From: Nephromyces sp. MM_2019
Lineage: Eukaryota; Apicomplexa; Aconoidasida; Nephromycida
Direction: 5' to 3'
NCBI GenBank assembly: GCA_015657535.1
Contig: JADHZB010001753.1
Coordinates: 49,506-113,505 of the forward strand
DNA: 64,000 nt
This document shows, piece by piece, positions 25,300-36,514 of the stretch. Positions within the stretch are counted from its first letter, which is position 1; each line of letters starts with the position of its first letter. A program made the translations under genes and the position numbers. The notes below the pieces were generated by a model. That model had not been told where the DNA came from. It worked only from the letters and a program-made list of their open reading frames with translations, and ran no database searches.

Positions 25300-27079
25300 C
25301 ACATGAGTATGAGTATACCTGTGAGAAAAATTATGGAGGAACTTATTTGTATTCGAAAACATGAATTCTCATTGTTTTTTTATTTTTGATTTTTCTTCCG
25401 GAAGTGTGCGTACAGCGAAAATTTTTTGCGCTACCCTTCGTATAGATTCTACCACGAAATTTGTCAAGCTTTTTTCTTGTATTAGAATAATTACGTAATT
25501 ATGGGGTCATTAGAAATCAGGCATATGATCACTATATGCTTTGGTGAAACTACGGTATTGACTGCTTTGATTTTAGATTGCTTGCAGCATTGGAATATAG
25601 CTTCCTGAGTTTCCAAACTACAAATATATATCCTAAAGGGGCGGGGGCAATTTAGGCCGTTTCAAAACCTTGAGTACGTTTTTATTACTAATAAGATTGA
25701 ATGCAATGCTATTCGGAAAACGATATCACTTTTTTTCGTATGTGTAAGGGTATATTTAAATACGTATGCAAGGATGTGTGTATTGCTTGGACTTTGCCCC
25801 TATAAACGGATGGCTTGCTCAACAGGTATGCCTTGCTTAGCTTTCTAAATACAGGATGCACTGGCAAGTGACTATAACTCTTCATGTGCTACTAGTTTCT
25901 GTGAGGTAGACTTTTAAGAATATACGCAGATGTACAGTCTATTAATGTGGAATGGTAGTGCACATTTTAGAAGAATGAAAGAAGCCATATTCAATGGTTT
26001 CCCAGGAGAGAATAATGACAAAAAAAGTTGATAAAAGAAATTGAGAGATCATATTTTATCATAAGGTTTTCATTATGCTGTATGCTCTGTGCGCATATTT
26101 GTGTAAAGCATGGCCTTTTCAGTTAGTAGCAACCTGCATTACAGCCTGTTTGAAAATCGCACTACTTTGGAACCTTCCGGTGGAAAAGATTATTCGGGCA
26201 GCTTTTTCCCGTTTTAGATATTTATAATACCTGGCACTATGTAAGTGCATCTTACCACTTAGTAGCTGCTTAGCGTGAATACGTTCGAAGATGTATTTGT
26301 TGCACAGGAAAAGTGAATCAAAAGTAGCTATTAAGAAACCTCATTACGTATGTACTTGCTGAGCATCTAACTAACTGTAACACGGAGAGCTTTGCTATTT
26401 TGTAAGTTTCTACCGTCATTCTTTCATGGTGTGGTTTTGGGCGGAATCAGGGACTAGAGAGCTACGAGTGCTGACGTAACTGTGTGTTACTAATTTTCGT
26501 GCCTGCTCTTGGATAAGTTGAATACTGTGAACTAATTTTAGCAGCCGGCTCCTTCACAGCTGATACCTGTAGTATTCAGGTTAAGAATGGATAGATGTCA
26601 TAACAGCATAGCCTTGTGCTCCCAGACTTCCATGCGCGAAGCGATTTAACCCTACTGCCTCGTGGGATGTGTGGAAAGCTCCTCGTATCGGCCCTAGGGA
26701 TTTGTGGTTCTACCAGTCTGTATGCGTTTTGAGCAATCGGATATAGCGGTGACCTACATCGAGGTTTTGCTTCGCCGTATCACGGTGTTTACATTTTGCG
26801 GTGCTTGGGGTTCAAGATTAAGTTGGAATTAAGAACTGGCTAGTAGTAAGACGTAGCGATTCCCCCATAGGCTTTCTCATTGTTCGAAATAGTTACCAGT
26901 CAAGCATTACGCGGGCTCAAACTTGCTATTCATAATAGTAAAGTGTAAGCGCGATATGATTCACTTTCAATGATATCATTCTCAACACTTTTTGCAGCGG
27001 AATTGAAGGCAATTTTGTGGCAGGGACACTGACACGAAAGCAGTTATTGGGGCAGCTCTACAGACTAAATTATCGAGTA
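25300..27079. other. Intergenic region, no gene seen
   Basis: Downstream of TBCC. No frame with splice support was found on either strand. From ~26400 the base composition becomes less AT-rich. Confidence 0.4.
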
Positions 27080-27080
27080 T

Positions 27081-27419
27081 ATTTGTATCATTACCGCGCG
27101 TCGCAGCATTCTGCTGGTGCGCACTCCTGGTCTGGCGGCACTGAGTGTTGCCGCGTTTACCGGTGCTACCGCAGTGCTGTGCCTAGCATGGTTCATGGTG
27201 GGGCGGCGAGATTATAGTGCTTATTTCCATGCTTCGCGTGGCACCATTTGCCTGTTGAGCCAGCGCTGTTCCCACGAAGCCGATGCGTCAAATGATCCTG
27301 TTGTGCGACTCGAAGGAGTGTTTTTGCTACATTGGCGGGAGCAGCACACGGGCCACTTGCCACACCGGTGTTCAATGTGTAGTCAGGTTACTGCGGCCCC
27401 CAGTTTGTTTCTGGAGTGA
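27081..27419 (+). CDS. Weak ORF with a membrane span, locally GC-rich
   Basis: A plus-strand frame of 113 codons opens after a TAA and ends at TGA 27417-27419. It contains a hydrophobic segment (LAALSVAAFTGATAVLCLAW) flanked by Arg residues, so one membrane span is likely if it is translated. The stretch is near 55% GC, well above its surroundings. There is no ATG at the frame start, so it would have to be an internal or terminal exon. An overlapping frame at 27017-27217 competes with it. No family is recognised. Confidence 0.25.
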   Translation: MCIITARRSILLVRTPGLAALSVAAFTGATAVLCLAWFMVGRRDYSAYFHASRGTICLLSQRCSHEADASNDPVVRLEGVFLLHWREQHTGHLPHRCSMCSQVTAAPSLFLE

Positions 27420-27648
27420 CAAAGGGGAGAAAAGTTAGGTGAAGGAGTAGCCTGAATTCATTAGAGAAGGAACGCTCTCTAAGATGATACCTGTATCTTT
27501 TAGCTCATGGCCCTCGTATATATTAGCTGTACCCGACAGTCTGCTTCGAAGGTTCTGAACCCGACATTAATGCATAACCCTACCAATTAGCGCTCGATTG
27601 CGGCCTAGATAGAAATAACGGTAAACGCACGGAAACCAAGTAAAGCAT

Positions 27649-27837
27649 TCAGGAAGTTAGTGTAAATGCGCAAGCCAGAGTAATAAGTAATAGTAACCGT
27701 GGTGAATGTACTATCTTATCAGCAACAACACCGCTAATAATATCTACACTTGCGAGTCCTATGCTATATTTCCCTCGACGATTTAGCGCCATTCCAAGCA
27801 TATTGCGCCGCCAGATTTTAAAATTGGAGAGCCACAC
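27649..27837 (-). CDS. Weak small ORF with C-terminal hydrophobic segment
   Basis: A minus-strand frame ends at 27649. From an internal ATG it reads MLGMALNRRGKYSIGLASVD and later HSPRLLLLITLACAFTLTS. A C-terminal membrane span is possible. A cag acceptor-like site lies just upstream (gtgcag before GCCAGAG), so it could be a last exon. Evidence is composition only. Confidence 0.25.
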   Translation of the reverse strand: MWLSNFKIWRRNMLGMALNRRGKYSIGLASVDIISGVVADKIVHSPRLLLLITLACAFTLTS

Positions 27838-28303
27838 ACTCTGGCCTGCACCTCTCTAGCCAGCACTTTCTGCAAATGGGGAACTTTTTTTTTTCCGCGA
27901 TGAACCCACAGCACCTGCGTCCTCTAAAGTATAATGTGAGAGCAACAATGCCTAACTAGCTCCCGCCACTGTAATGGTCGCTACCAGAAGTTACTGGAGG
28001 TGCTTTGGCAGCGTCGCTCCGCATGACAATAGCCGTATTCTGTAAAAAGGCTATAGCCGCACTCCATTCTCTATTTATGACTCTGTTTTTGTAATACGCT
28101 CGCGCGAACTTAAGTTAGGAAGTCGAGGGGGGAATAGATAGTCGTATGCACGCAAGGTAGCACGAAGTTGGCAATACGGGAAAGAGAGAGCAGTATAGCA
28201 GTCTCAAGCTTAAGCTTCAGGTGAATGGTACACAAAGAATATTCTTCCTAGTGAAGTGTTCCATTCACACTCGCAGAAACTAAAGAAAATGCATGCAAAA
28301 GCA

Positions 28304-28479
28304 TTAAGATCCCGCGAAGGACCGCCCCAAAATACCTGAAAAACAGATAGTGCTAAACTTGCACGTTGAATGCATTTGAAAATACAAAATATAGATCATG
28401 CACACAGGTATGTAAGCAACTAAAATATTCTTACCAATAAGGACATGACCCCAAATGCGGATGTCAACATACTCACTTA
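28304..28479 (-). CDS. Last two exons of an unknown minus-strand gene
   Basis: Exon 28479-28435 is flanked by a good acceptor (tattgctcag) and a strong donor (gtaaga). Exon 28335-28304 follows a ctgtttttcag acceptor. They join in phase 1 and read SEYVDIRIWGHVLIG then ILGRSFAGS and stop. Splice signals and phase agree on both sides. The upstream exons were not found; candidate sequence at 28557-28763 also carries an open plus-strand frame. Confidence 0.4.
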
Positions 28480-28581
28480 CTGAGCAATACAAAAGTGTAA
28501 CTAATCATCTTACGTAAAATGAACCATAATGTGCAGAGAACTGTCCACGTTTAGACCTATATTCCTACAATTATCATTAAA

Positions 28582-28833
28582 ATGCAACACACCGTCATTT
28601 CAAATGAACTTGAATTCGCCAAAAAATGTATCACTAACATAATCGAACATAAATCATGGTTTCTGCATGCAAGAAGCGCCGGCAAATATTGCATCACCTT
28701 CAGCGGGTACAAAGATGATACACCATCTGCACCCCCATGCAGGAGCACGTATATGGAGTCCATCCAGTATACATATCAACTGCGCCTTCAAAAAATGATG
28801 GGAGCTGCACATGTAGGCAACACCTTAAATTGA
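28582..28833 (+). CDS. Small hypothetical ORF, 83 residues
   Basis: Reads from ATG (MQHTVISNELEFAKKCITNI) to TGA. It has mixed hydrophobic and charged composition, two cysteines near the middle, and no signal peptide or membrane span. An antisense 68-residue frame covers the same bases, and the minus-strand gene ending at 28304 may use this stretch instead, so strand is uncertain. Confidence 0.3.
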   Translation: MQHTVISNELEFAKKCITNIIEHKSWFLHARSAGKYCITFSGYKDDTPSAPPCRSTYMESIQYTYQLRLQKMMGAAHVGNTLN

Positions 28834-29051
28834 GTTCACGCTGCAGGTATAATAAACATTGTGAGCTCATGTGATACTCGCACTGTTAACTAATCTAAAT
28901 ATTTTTCTCGATTCTTGTAAAGTGAGCCAAAGAAGCAACTCTAAAGAGGTGTCATCAATATTAGTAAATTTGTTAAAAATAAGATGATCCTGAATTGGCG
29001 ACTACGCAATACAAAAGGAGAAGAGCACCGGCCAAAATCAACAATAATGCA

Positions 29052-31673
29052 ATGAGCCCCCAAAGGAAACAAAAGACCACCAAGAAAAATGCAGGAGCAT
29101 CAGCAGCTGACTGTGAAGATCCTCTTTCAAAAAAAAAAGAGGATAGTGCAAGCTTTTACAGGAAGTTATCATCGCTATCAAATGGGGTGAAGAATAAAGA
29201 AGCAATAAAAACCCTGGTTACCCTACGTTCGTTGCAATCGCTCGATGTAAGTGGAAACCCTCAATCCGCTTCCAAGCCAAGATTGCCTGAATCCTCAGCC
29301 TTGGTAGTAAAGGAAGCCGCCGAGGCTGCGGATCATGCTAGCAGGCTGCTGCACGAGTATCAATCTCGTGTTAACGACGATATAGCAAAGGAAGAAGCTG
29401 CTTTACCACCCGGAGCCTTTCCAAGCCGTCGCTATAGCAGCATCGAGTTCAAGTCTAGGCTGGTCTTAGAGGGAAGACAAACGTTTCATGCATTTAAGCA
29501 GGAACAACAGGACGAAAAGCAAGATTTACCTAAGCAAAATTCTAAAAAAAAAATATCATTGCTAGCGGGTACTCCTAAAAAAGCTAAGCATGCTGTACCG
29601 AGGGATGACCTTAGTGACTTGGTGAAAACTGAGGAAACAGAAGCCATTAGGGAGAAAGTTATCAATAAAGCTACTAATTTCAAACGAGTGCCTTCCGGAA
29701 GTCACATTGTAAGTCGTCAAAACACGGAAGAAGTGAAATTAGGTAATAATGGCGCCATCGTCATCAGGCGAAGCTCATATCCAGTTTCTCCAACAAAGAA
29801 TTTTGGGAAAGCTGATAATTCAAAATATGCAGATGCACACAAGTCAAATCCTCCTAAATACGAACCTGCCGGCTTTACCGGAGATGACTCCGGGGTGCCA
29901 CAAGCAGCAAAAATTGCTGCAAAAAGCTATAACAAACATGCGAAAAATGAGGGCTTACACCCATCGCTTAAAAAAGCTATTAGGGAGCAGCGTGCAAAAC
30001 AAGCTCATCAGCCGGCACCAGAGAGTGATGGAGAGTCACGTAAAACATCCAATATTCATCGAGAACAACCAAATGCTTCCGAAAATGCAACTTCACCAAA
30101 ACAGAAAAATTTAGGTCAGGAGCGGGCTGAGAAGAAACAAAAATTAGGCATCTCTTCAAAAAATCAGCCCAAAGCGCGACAAAAAGACAAGAAGGCTACA
30201 TCAACATCAATCGCTCCCCAGCGTAAACTTGCAAAAGCTAAAGTTGCAGCTAAGAGGAACACTGTAGACACAATACTTAGCAGCACGCGTCCCAAAAAGA
30301 CTCAATCCAATTCAGGCAGCTCAAAGATGGGGAGCTCACTTGGAACGATCCAGCATAAGAAAATGGCAGTCTTCGACTTCAGAGAAAGAGATAAAAAGAG
30401 GCATATTCTTGTAGGTTGCTATCCAGATCGTCTGCAAACTATGCGCAGAATAACCGGGGCAGGAAGAAGGTACAGCGCCCCCGAAGTTCTATCTGAAAGT
30501 GAAGGTGAAAGCGATATAGATATATTCTCACAGCACATGATATCCGAGAGCAGTTCAGAACCACTAACTCCCCCAAAGCTCTCACCCCGGCCGATAATGG
30601 AGGCACCCAGGCTTAGCATCAGTTCAAACTTTAAGACCATGATATACATAGCGGCGAATCTTGACAGCTCTGCTAATAGTTTACCTAGTCCCCCTGATGA
30701 CCTGTCAAAATTAGATTGGAAATCGCTAAGCAGGTTGTTTGATGGGCTTGAAATTGATCCTTCACATATACTAAACTGGCTCATATCGCTACAGTTTCCC
30801 CTAGTCGAAGCTTTAGACGCCAACGAAGACTGGCTACAAAGGCTGTTCAACTTGATGGGCGAACAAATCAAGGGAAGCGGTGTACTGCGTCGTCCTGATT
30901 ATCTTTTGGGTATATTTAGTAATAAAGATGCCATGATGAACATTATACTCAATGCCGGAGATGACCCCTTCTCTCAGTTTAATCTGAAGGCGCTGAACCT
31001 TTTGTTTATGGGCGTGGGAATGAGAGAACCAGATGAAGAATATCTCAAAATTCTACAAGCTAAACGTGACCGTGCTCTTGCGGAGGCAGAAATATACAAA
31101 GAATACCTTGCAGTTTCTGTATACAACCCCTATGATTTTCTGCCACTGAAAAGTTTGGGACAAGGCCTCGATGCTGACATGGGGACATCAACGATTATGT
31201 CCCTTCATCATCTTCTGTCGGGAGGAACTTACTATAGAAGCAGATGTCATGATTTTAGGGGTGGCATATCTCAAATGTCTTGTTATGACTCATCATGTGG
31301 GCTACTTAGATGTAAATCATGGCGATGCACCTCCTATAATTCAGAATGCAGCTGTGGTGACTTTGGCGGCGACGAAGAGACTCAGGAACTTATCGGCAGA
31401 AGACAAAGTCAGTCGATGCACTTCCCAAAGTGTCGTCAACCCCTGCCAGTTCTTGTGGTAGGAGTGACTAGGAAGGAGTGTATAAAATACGATAGAGCTA
31501 TGCAAAGCGCAATCATGCAAAATGAACAATGGCCGGCAATGGTTAACCTGAATGACGTAATATCCGGAGCAATACCAGCTGAAAAAGTTGGTAGATTCGA
31601 CAGGCTACGAGAGTTCGCAAAAAAAGGAGGCAACGTTGAGAGCCTGACGATGGCCGCGAGAAACAAAGAATGA
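29052..31673 (+). CDS. Large basic, mostly disordered protein with Cys-rich C-terminal region
   Basis: The open frame begins at 28995 without an ATG; the first in-frame ATG is at 29052 (MSPQRKQKTTKKNAG), giving 873 residues, unless an upstream exon is spliced in. Residues ~1-480 are Lys/Ser/Ala-rich and low-complexity, with nuclear-localisation-like basic runs. Residues ~480-570 are acidic/Ser-rich (EVLSESEGESDIDIF). Residues ~570-715 look globular and helical (LDWKSLSRLFDGLEIDPSHI, DAMMNIILNAGDDPFSQFNL, EEYLKILQAKRDRALAEAEI). After this comes a segment with about 11 Cys in 70 residues (SCYDSSCGLLRCKSWRC), possibly metal-binding, then a helical end (VGRFDRLREFAKKGGNVESL). Family unknown; a nuclear or nucleic-acid role is only a guess from the basic composition. 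Confidence 0.7.
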   Translation: MSPQRKQKTTKKNAGASAADCEDPLSKKKEDSASFYRKLSSLSNGVKNKEAIKTLVTLRSLQSLDVSGNPQSASKPRLPESSALVVKEAAEAADHASRLLHEYQSRVNDDIAKEEAALPPGAFPSRRYSSIEFKSRLVLEGRQTFHAFKQEQQDEKQDLPKQNSKKKISLLAGTPKKAKHAVPRDDLSDLVKTEETEAIREKVINKATNFKRVPSGSHIVSRQNTEEVKLGNNGAIVIRRSSYPVSPTKNFGKADNSKYADAHKSNPPKYEPAGFTGDDSGVPQAAKIAAKSYNKHAKNEGLHPSLKKAIREQRAKQAHQPAPESDGESRKTSNIHREQPNASENATSPKQKNLGQERAEKKQKLGISSKNQPKARQKDKKATSTSIAPQRKLAKAKVAAKRNTVDTILSSTRPKKTQSNSGSSKMGSSLGTIQHKKMAVFDFRERDKKRHILVGCYPDRLQTMRRITGAGRRYSAPEVLSESEGESDIDIFSQHMISESSSEPLTPPKLSPRPIMEAPRLSISSNFKTMIYIAANLDSSANSLPSPPDDLSKLDWKSLSRLFDGLEIDPSHILNWLISLQFPLVEALDANEDWLQRLFNLMGEQIKGSGVLRRPDYLLGIFSNKDAMMNIILNAGDDPFSQFNLKALNLLFMGVGMREPDEEYLKILQAKRDRALAEAEIYKEYLAVSVYNPYDFLPLKSLGQGLDADMGTSTIMSLHHLLSGGTYYRSRCHDFRGGISQMSCYDSSCGLLRCKSWRCTSYNSECSCGDFGGDEETQELIGRRQSQSMHFPKCRQPLPVLVVGVTRKECIKYDRAMQSAIMQNEQWPAMVNLNDVISGAIPAEKVGRFDRLREFAKKGGNVESLTMAARNKE

Positions 31674-33092
31674 TGTAGAATATGATAATATTTCGGGATG
31701 GTTAAGAGTTTTTTTATGGTGCATTGTGAAGGATTAACATATTTTATGTTAAAATGTAAAGAGAGCGCAAAAAAGTCGCTTGCTTGCCTAACGCCGGGAT
31801 TATTAAAAATAAAGACTTGTAAACTTTTGAAGGGCTGTCGTAAGAATTTCTCGATAAAAAGGAGTTTCAGAGCAATGTATGCAGCCAGCCTTACTTATGA
31901 TGTGATCATCAATACAACTGTTCCAAGAATTCAATCAGGATGCAATGCAAAGGCACTCATATGCTCATTCAAAGTTGAAAATATCAGTATTCTCAAATTC
32001 TAAGGATGCAAAAATAACGTAAACCCTTTGTGATAATATGGCAAAACTGAATATGATAGCTGCTTACTAATGAACTCCCAGGTGCAACCCTCATACACCA
32101 TACTATGAAGATTATTTCAACATTTCAATAAAAGGCTGACGTTAGCTTAAAATAGAACTAGACGGGGAACTCGCAAAAAAAGCTTAAACGGCGAAATCGT
32201 TGCCAAAAAAAGCATTAAGCTAACAAATCATCGTTTATCATTTCAATATTTCAAGAAACAGGGTGTATTGTTTCTTCTTATCTAAGAACACACATTAAAT
32301 TAACCAGCAATTTAACACCAAACGATAAACAGGGAACCTGAATATATAAAAAAAGCAGGGAAGGGAGATATGCTAGAATGCTCAGTACAGTGAGTTATTA
32401 GACTGAGTACAAACATTATGCCAGTCTTTGTACCAATCTTATTGATTTTATAACTACATCCGTAAGAGATAACTTTGAGCATAGTAGAGGCAAAGTTTTA
32501 GACGCCCAATTTTTTCAGGCTTAGCTTCAATTATACGAGCATCACTGCGCACGCTATAAACGGCTAGGTAGCTGGTTACTCTCGTGCTCCTCGAATTACT
32601 CAACCAGCAAGGCTGAAAAGGTAATTAAATTAAAACTATTTACCAATAGTAACAGTATTTGAATCCCGATAATGTTATGAAAGAGGCGAAACAAGCTGGA
32701 AGGGAATTATAGAAATATAGGAAAGTATACCAAGATATTCAAAGGCGCAGGAAGCAAAGCAGTAAGAAAATACGAAGCAGAAAAACAAGAATATCAAAAA
32801 TATGTAGAAAAAGCACATCACTCGCAGTGGTACTAAGGAAAAAAAGGCATGAAGTTGCTGAGTTTCTCATTCCAACCGGTTTTCTGCGCATTCAATAATC
32901 TGGAAAACGTCTGTGTCATCAAAATTAAAAAAGGCGCCGAAAATTATTAAAATATTGGTAAAATTGTGAGTGAACGCACAGGATGCTCCTAATTGCAAGG
33001 AGATATTTTAGAACACGGGGGGTTTTTCTAAACTGTAGGATAAAAGATTCCAAAACTGAAGCGTCATAACATCCTCTGTATTACCTGATTTT
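31674..33092. other. Intergenic region between convergent genes
   Basis: Lies between the stop of the large basic protein (31673) and the stop of uL14 (33093), so it contains both 3' UTRs. A 101-residue plus-strand frame at 31698-32003 has no supporting features and is probably chance. Confidence 0.5.
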
Positions 33093-33470
33093 TCATATAA
33101 TGGCCTTCGCTAAACTCTTGCAGCCATGCCTAACCTCCATGGGGATAGGCCCAATAATTTTTGTGCCCCTCGGCTTATTTTGTGCCACAGAAACAATGGA
33201 ATTTTCATCAAACTTCAAATAATTCCCATCTTTACGCCTCATCTCTTTTTTCCTCCTCACTATGATACCCTTAGTTTTGGCAGGTGTGATACAATGTGGA
33301 AATTTGTCTCTTATAGAGACTGTAACATGATTTCCAATGGTACCAGTCCCATATTTGTTTTTCCCAATCCCGATTATGCAGGCCTTGATGATGCCTGTAT
33401 TATCTGCACAACGAACTATCGTTTGCTTCCACAGTCCAAGGAGTGGCCCGGAGAGATTGAAGAGGGCCAT
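33093..33470 (-). CDS. Bacterial-type 50S ribosomal protein uL14, probably mitochondrial
   Basis: Complete 125-residue uL14, a large-subunit protein that binds the 23S-like rRNA near bridge B5/B8. It covers the family end to end: QTIVRCADNTGIIKACII (bacterial form LxVADNSGA), a KNKYGTGTIGNHVTVSIRDK strand, TKGIIVRRKKEMRRKDG with the conserved VVVRTKK-type basic loop, YLKFDENSIVSV (RFD-N) and GTKIIGPIPMEVR near the end. About 15 residues precede the conserved start, which is short for a presequence. Apicoplast genomes usually carry their own rpl14, so a nuclear bacterial-type copy is most likely mitochondrial; targeting is inferred. The plus-strand frame over it is a shadow. Confidence 0.88.
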   Translation of the reverse strand: MALFNLSGPLLGLWKQTIVRCADNTGIIKACIIGIGKNKYGTGTIGNHVTVSIRDKFPHCITPAKTKGIIVRRKKEMRRKDGNYLKFDENSIVSVAQNKPRGTKIIGPIPMEVRHGCKSLAKAII

Positions 33471-35489
33471 GATAGCGCTAGCCGGAGTTTGAGCAGCGAG
33501 AATCTAGCAGATAAGCAATAATGCAGCTTATAAGCATATTATTTTTAATGGTTAGGTTTAAAAACTTAGGGGGGCTTTCAGGGGAAATCACACACAGTGA
33601 CACACGCCAACTCACACACACGCTTCGCACACAGACAAAAAATCACACACATACACATATCATAGACAGATACATGATGCAGCTTTAGTATCACGTCAAA
33701 TTCTGATTTTAAGAAAGTAATCACTGAAAAACTAGCTAGACCGAAAGCTTATTAGTGGCAAATTCCTGAAGCTTGAAAACAGCAGGTAAACAATGCACAA
33801 GTATCAAAACTGCACCTCAAGCAGGGCTCTGAGAATTAAGGGTGAAGCACATTATACAGTATATTGTTTGCGGTGTCGCAAGCACAATGTGAACGAATTG
33901 TAGTGAGAGTTTTAAATGAAGAGAAAAAAAGGTAAACAATACATGCATAAGAATTCCTTGGTTTAGCAAGATTGTAAGCCTTTGGTATATATAAAGATAT
34001 TTCGACAGTCATTAGAAGCGGGGTTTCCTTCGAATGTGAAAGTGAGGTATGAGTGGCTAATTCACGGGGTAGGACCGTACTCTGCATTGAATGAAGTGAT
34101 GTGGTAAGGTCTTTTACAATGATGGCAAGATATTTTACAATGAAATTAAGGTCATTTACAGCTTATCAGAACTACTGTAATATTTTATAATATAGCATAA
34201 TTCCCCACGAAGACGAGCATGCGGGAAATCAATCTAAAATATGCCAAAAACACTGAAAATAGCAGCGGTGAGTTCACTAACTTGAGATGAAACTAAAGAG
34301 GATTTGTTGATCTCGCGTATCGACCCATTAATGGTGTTACTGGCATCGCTTGCTAAACGTGGCTGAGCTAAAAAGCAGTAAACACAACGTTTTACTAAGA
34401 AATACAGTCATAAAGATGCGGTCAGAAAACAGGGCCACAAGCATTTGGGAGCCCAAGCAGAGAATAGGAGAAATATGTAGTTTTTGCTAAGGAAAATCCA
34501 TGTGTGGAATAGACGAAGTAAAGCGTACCACTGCTGCCTTGAAACAACAGGTTCTCGTTTGAAGAAAACCCGCAGTATCAATGTAGAGCACGGAAGACTA
34601 TAAACGTAGGATGCCTATGGTAAAAAAGAATATATAGCACGCCATAAAGGAGTACGGAGATACCACAAGGGATTATTACTTGATATTCAAGGTAAGGTCG
34701 AGTGAGTAGGAAATGGAGCACGAAGGTGAGGCTATTAAAATTCGGCATAAAACCACAATGAAAAAAAGATTCACACAGACAAGTGAAGATGTGAGGTGCC
34801 CGCACACGAGGCGCACACACACATCTTGAAGATGACAGATATCCACACGTGGGACACATACAAAAAATGTACAGAAGCAGTATTTTGAAGCATAATGAAA
34901 AAGCTAATACAGAGCGTAAGGCAGAAATGCTTGGCAACCATAAGAAATAATGCTTTTCAATTGAAGACACTGAGGCTTTACGGCATACCAGCAAAGCCCG
35001 GCACGAAATTCAATTTATTGAAAACGATAATGTGTAGCGGAGCGTATATCAGCAACCACTAGTGCGCCTGCCTTCAGAGAATTTCACTTGTTCTTTCGCC
35101 TTCCTGATGTTCCAAGTAATACGCCTTGAGCCTTCTGATTACACCTCGGCCTCCCTCTTCGCTACCTTGATTTTACCGCTCTCACCTGTTTCTAGCCCTT
35201 CCAGATTTGGATATTTTCGCAAGTATACAAGCTACTTGTTTATTCAAAAGAAGAAAAAACCTGTCACTTAAAGAACAAGTGAATATTCCCATTTTCTCAG
35301 CTTCCCTTTTTTACTAGAAGCTGCTTTCCCTCGTGTAATACTACCGTTCTATAGTTTTGAATGAACCAAGTCTTGTATCTTTATCCCTTCTACTCAAGAG
35401 AACAAAGAACATTTTTTCTTATTATTGATGCACTCCAGCTATAAAACGCTTGAAAATCCCGCTTAGAAACGGTTTTTATGTATATTTAG
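33471..35489. other. A-rich intergenic or intronic region with CA repeats
   Basis: The plus strand is A-rich with a CA-rich tract near 33590-33660, the mirror of the T/G-rich composition of introns on the coding strand of other genes here. It may therefore be transcribed leftward, for example as 5' UTR or introns of the uL14 gene. A 138-residue minus-strand frame at 34578-34994 is Cys/Leu/Phe-rich low complexity and is not accepted. A plus-strand frame at 35062-35271 is unsupported. Confidence 0.35.
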
Positions 35490-35811
35490 CGAGTATTGGC
35501 GATGCTGCTTCCTCTACCAAGATATTATCCAGTGTGTCACTCCTCACCAGACATTTCGTTTGTTCGACCGTTTGATCGTTAACCTCAAACCTTGGTCAGA
35601 ACGTGTGTTTACTTACAAACCTCTACATTCATGTTTATCGCCTAAATTAGTGGCTATTCTATATGCTATGCCAATAAATTCCCCCCAGCAGTTTCGTTTC
35701 CTTATTAATTACCATGAAAAAATGATGCCCATTACCGGTGGCCAATCTTTTGAAGTTACTGATGAAAGCTTGTATACTCCCCGCACAAGAGCGGCGTTAA
35801 TGAGCATCTAA
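35490..35811 (+). CDS. Terminal exon of an unknown gene
   Basis: After a tatatttag acceptor a phase-2 frame runs 107 codons to TAA. It contains TFRLFDRLIVNLKPWSERVF, LSPKLVAILYAMPINSPQQF and FEVTDESLYTPRTRAALMSI. There is no ATG near the start, so upstream exons must exist. No family is recognised. The gene converges with the minus-strand gene whose stop is at 35838, leaving 26 nt between the stop codons. Confidence 0.5.
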
Positions 35812-35837
35812 ATTACGCCTGATATAAAGCTTGACCT

Positions 35838-36514
35838 TTAGTGTGAGAAGCAATAGGAAATTGGCCACTTAGTCTCTTCTTCAAGGCACTGAAAATTGCT
35901 CTTGAATGACCCGCGTTGTACAAGCTCCGCAGCGTAATGACCCTTACTTTTCAAACTGAATTTATCAGTTAATTTCGTCATCATTTTACCGAACTCCATT
36001 AAAACATCCAAAAGAACTCTTGCAACGCCAACTTTACTACTGATCAGATTCGATGATATCTCAGGTGTATGATGGGGCACTTACTACCAAGTCGTATCAT
36101 ATGACAACCATTTCTTCCTTGAAATACTTCAGGAGGGGGAAGACACTCACGAAATGACCCCTAATTTAAACACTTGAGCGCTTTTTTCTGATTTACCAAG
36201 GCTATAACCACCATATAAGATACCTTCACATTTGACTGTGCTTTTATTTTTATTAATTTCGCTGGATTCAGTACTGTTACCAGGCGTGCTTGCCTTAACC
36301 GCCGCAGTCTCTCCTGCATCGACTCTGGTCCTGCTTTTCCCTCCAGTTCTATTTGCTTAAAGGCTGATTTAATAATTTCTCTGTACGCTTGTATTCATTG
36401 AAGCTTTACACAATCTCGATGGAATTATAAAAAGCTATCATATTTTTGAATTTGTCATTTTGCTGCGGATGTTTCCCAAAGATTTGAGGATGGATTGACA
36501 ACTGCGCTGCGGTG
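35838..36514 (-). CDS. Three 3' exons of an unknown gene, with a 29-nt intron
   Basis: Predicted exons: 36514-36410, 36380-36224 and 36059-35838. The first two are joined over a 29-nt GT-AG intron in phase 2 (FYNSIEIVEIIKSAFKQIEL); the next junction is phase 0. The protein continues ERLRRLRQARLVTVLNPAKL, then KVGVARVLLDVLMEFGKMMT and ends ISYCFSH. A donor-like gtaagg at 35947 leaves the last ~37 residues uncertain. Upstream exons are missing. A minus-strand frame at 36899-37120 (FGNIFWADASEKILTEEKQQ) may be an earlier exon, but its splice phase does not fit directly. No family is recognised. Confidence 0.5.

Noticed and set aside
31171..31461. Second frame overlapping the large basic protein, suggesting a frameshift
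   Set aside because: The main frame continues open to 31673 with a protein-like C-terminus, so no frameshift is needed. It is kept only as a check to make.
33126..33521. 131-residue plus-strand ORF
   Set aside because: It overlaps the uL14 gene antisense and has no family features.
34578..34994. 138-residue minus-strand ORF
   Set aside because: Cys/Leu/Phe/Ser-rich low complexity over a CA-rich plus strand, typical of intronic sequence here; no domain or consistent splice context.
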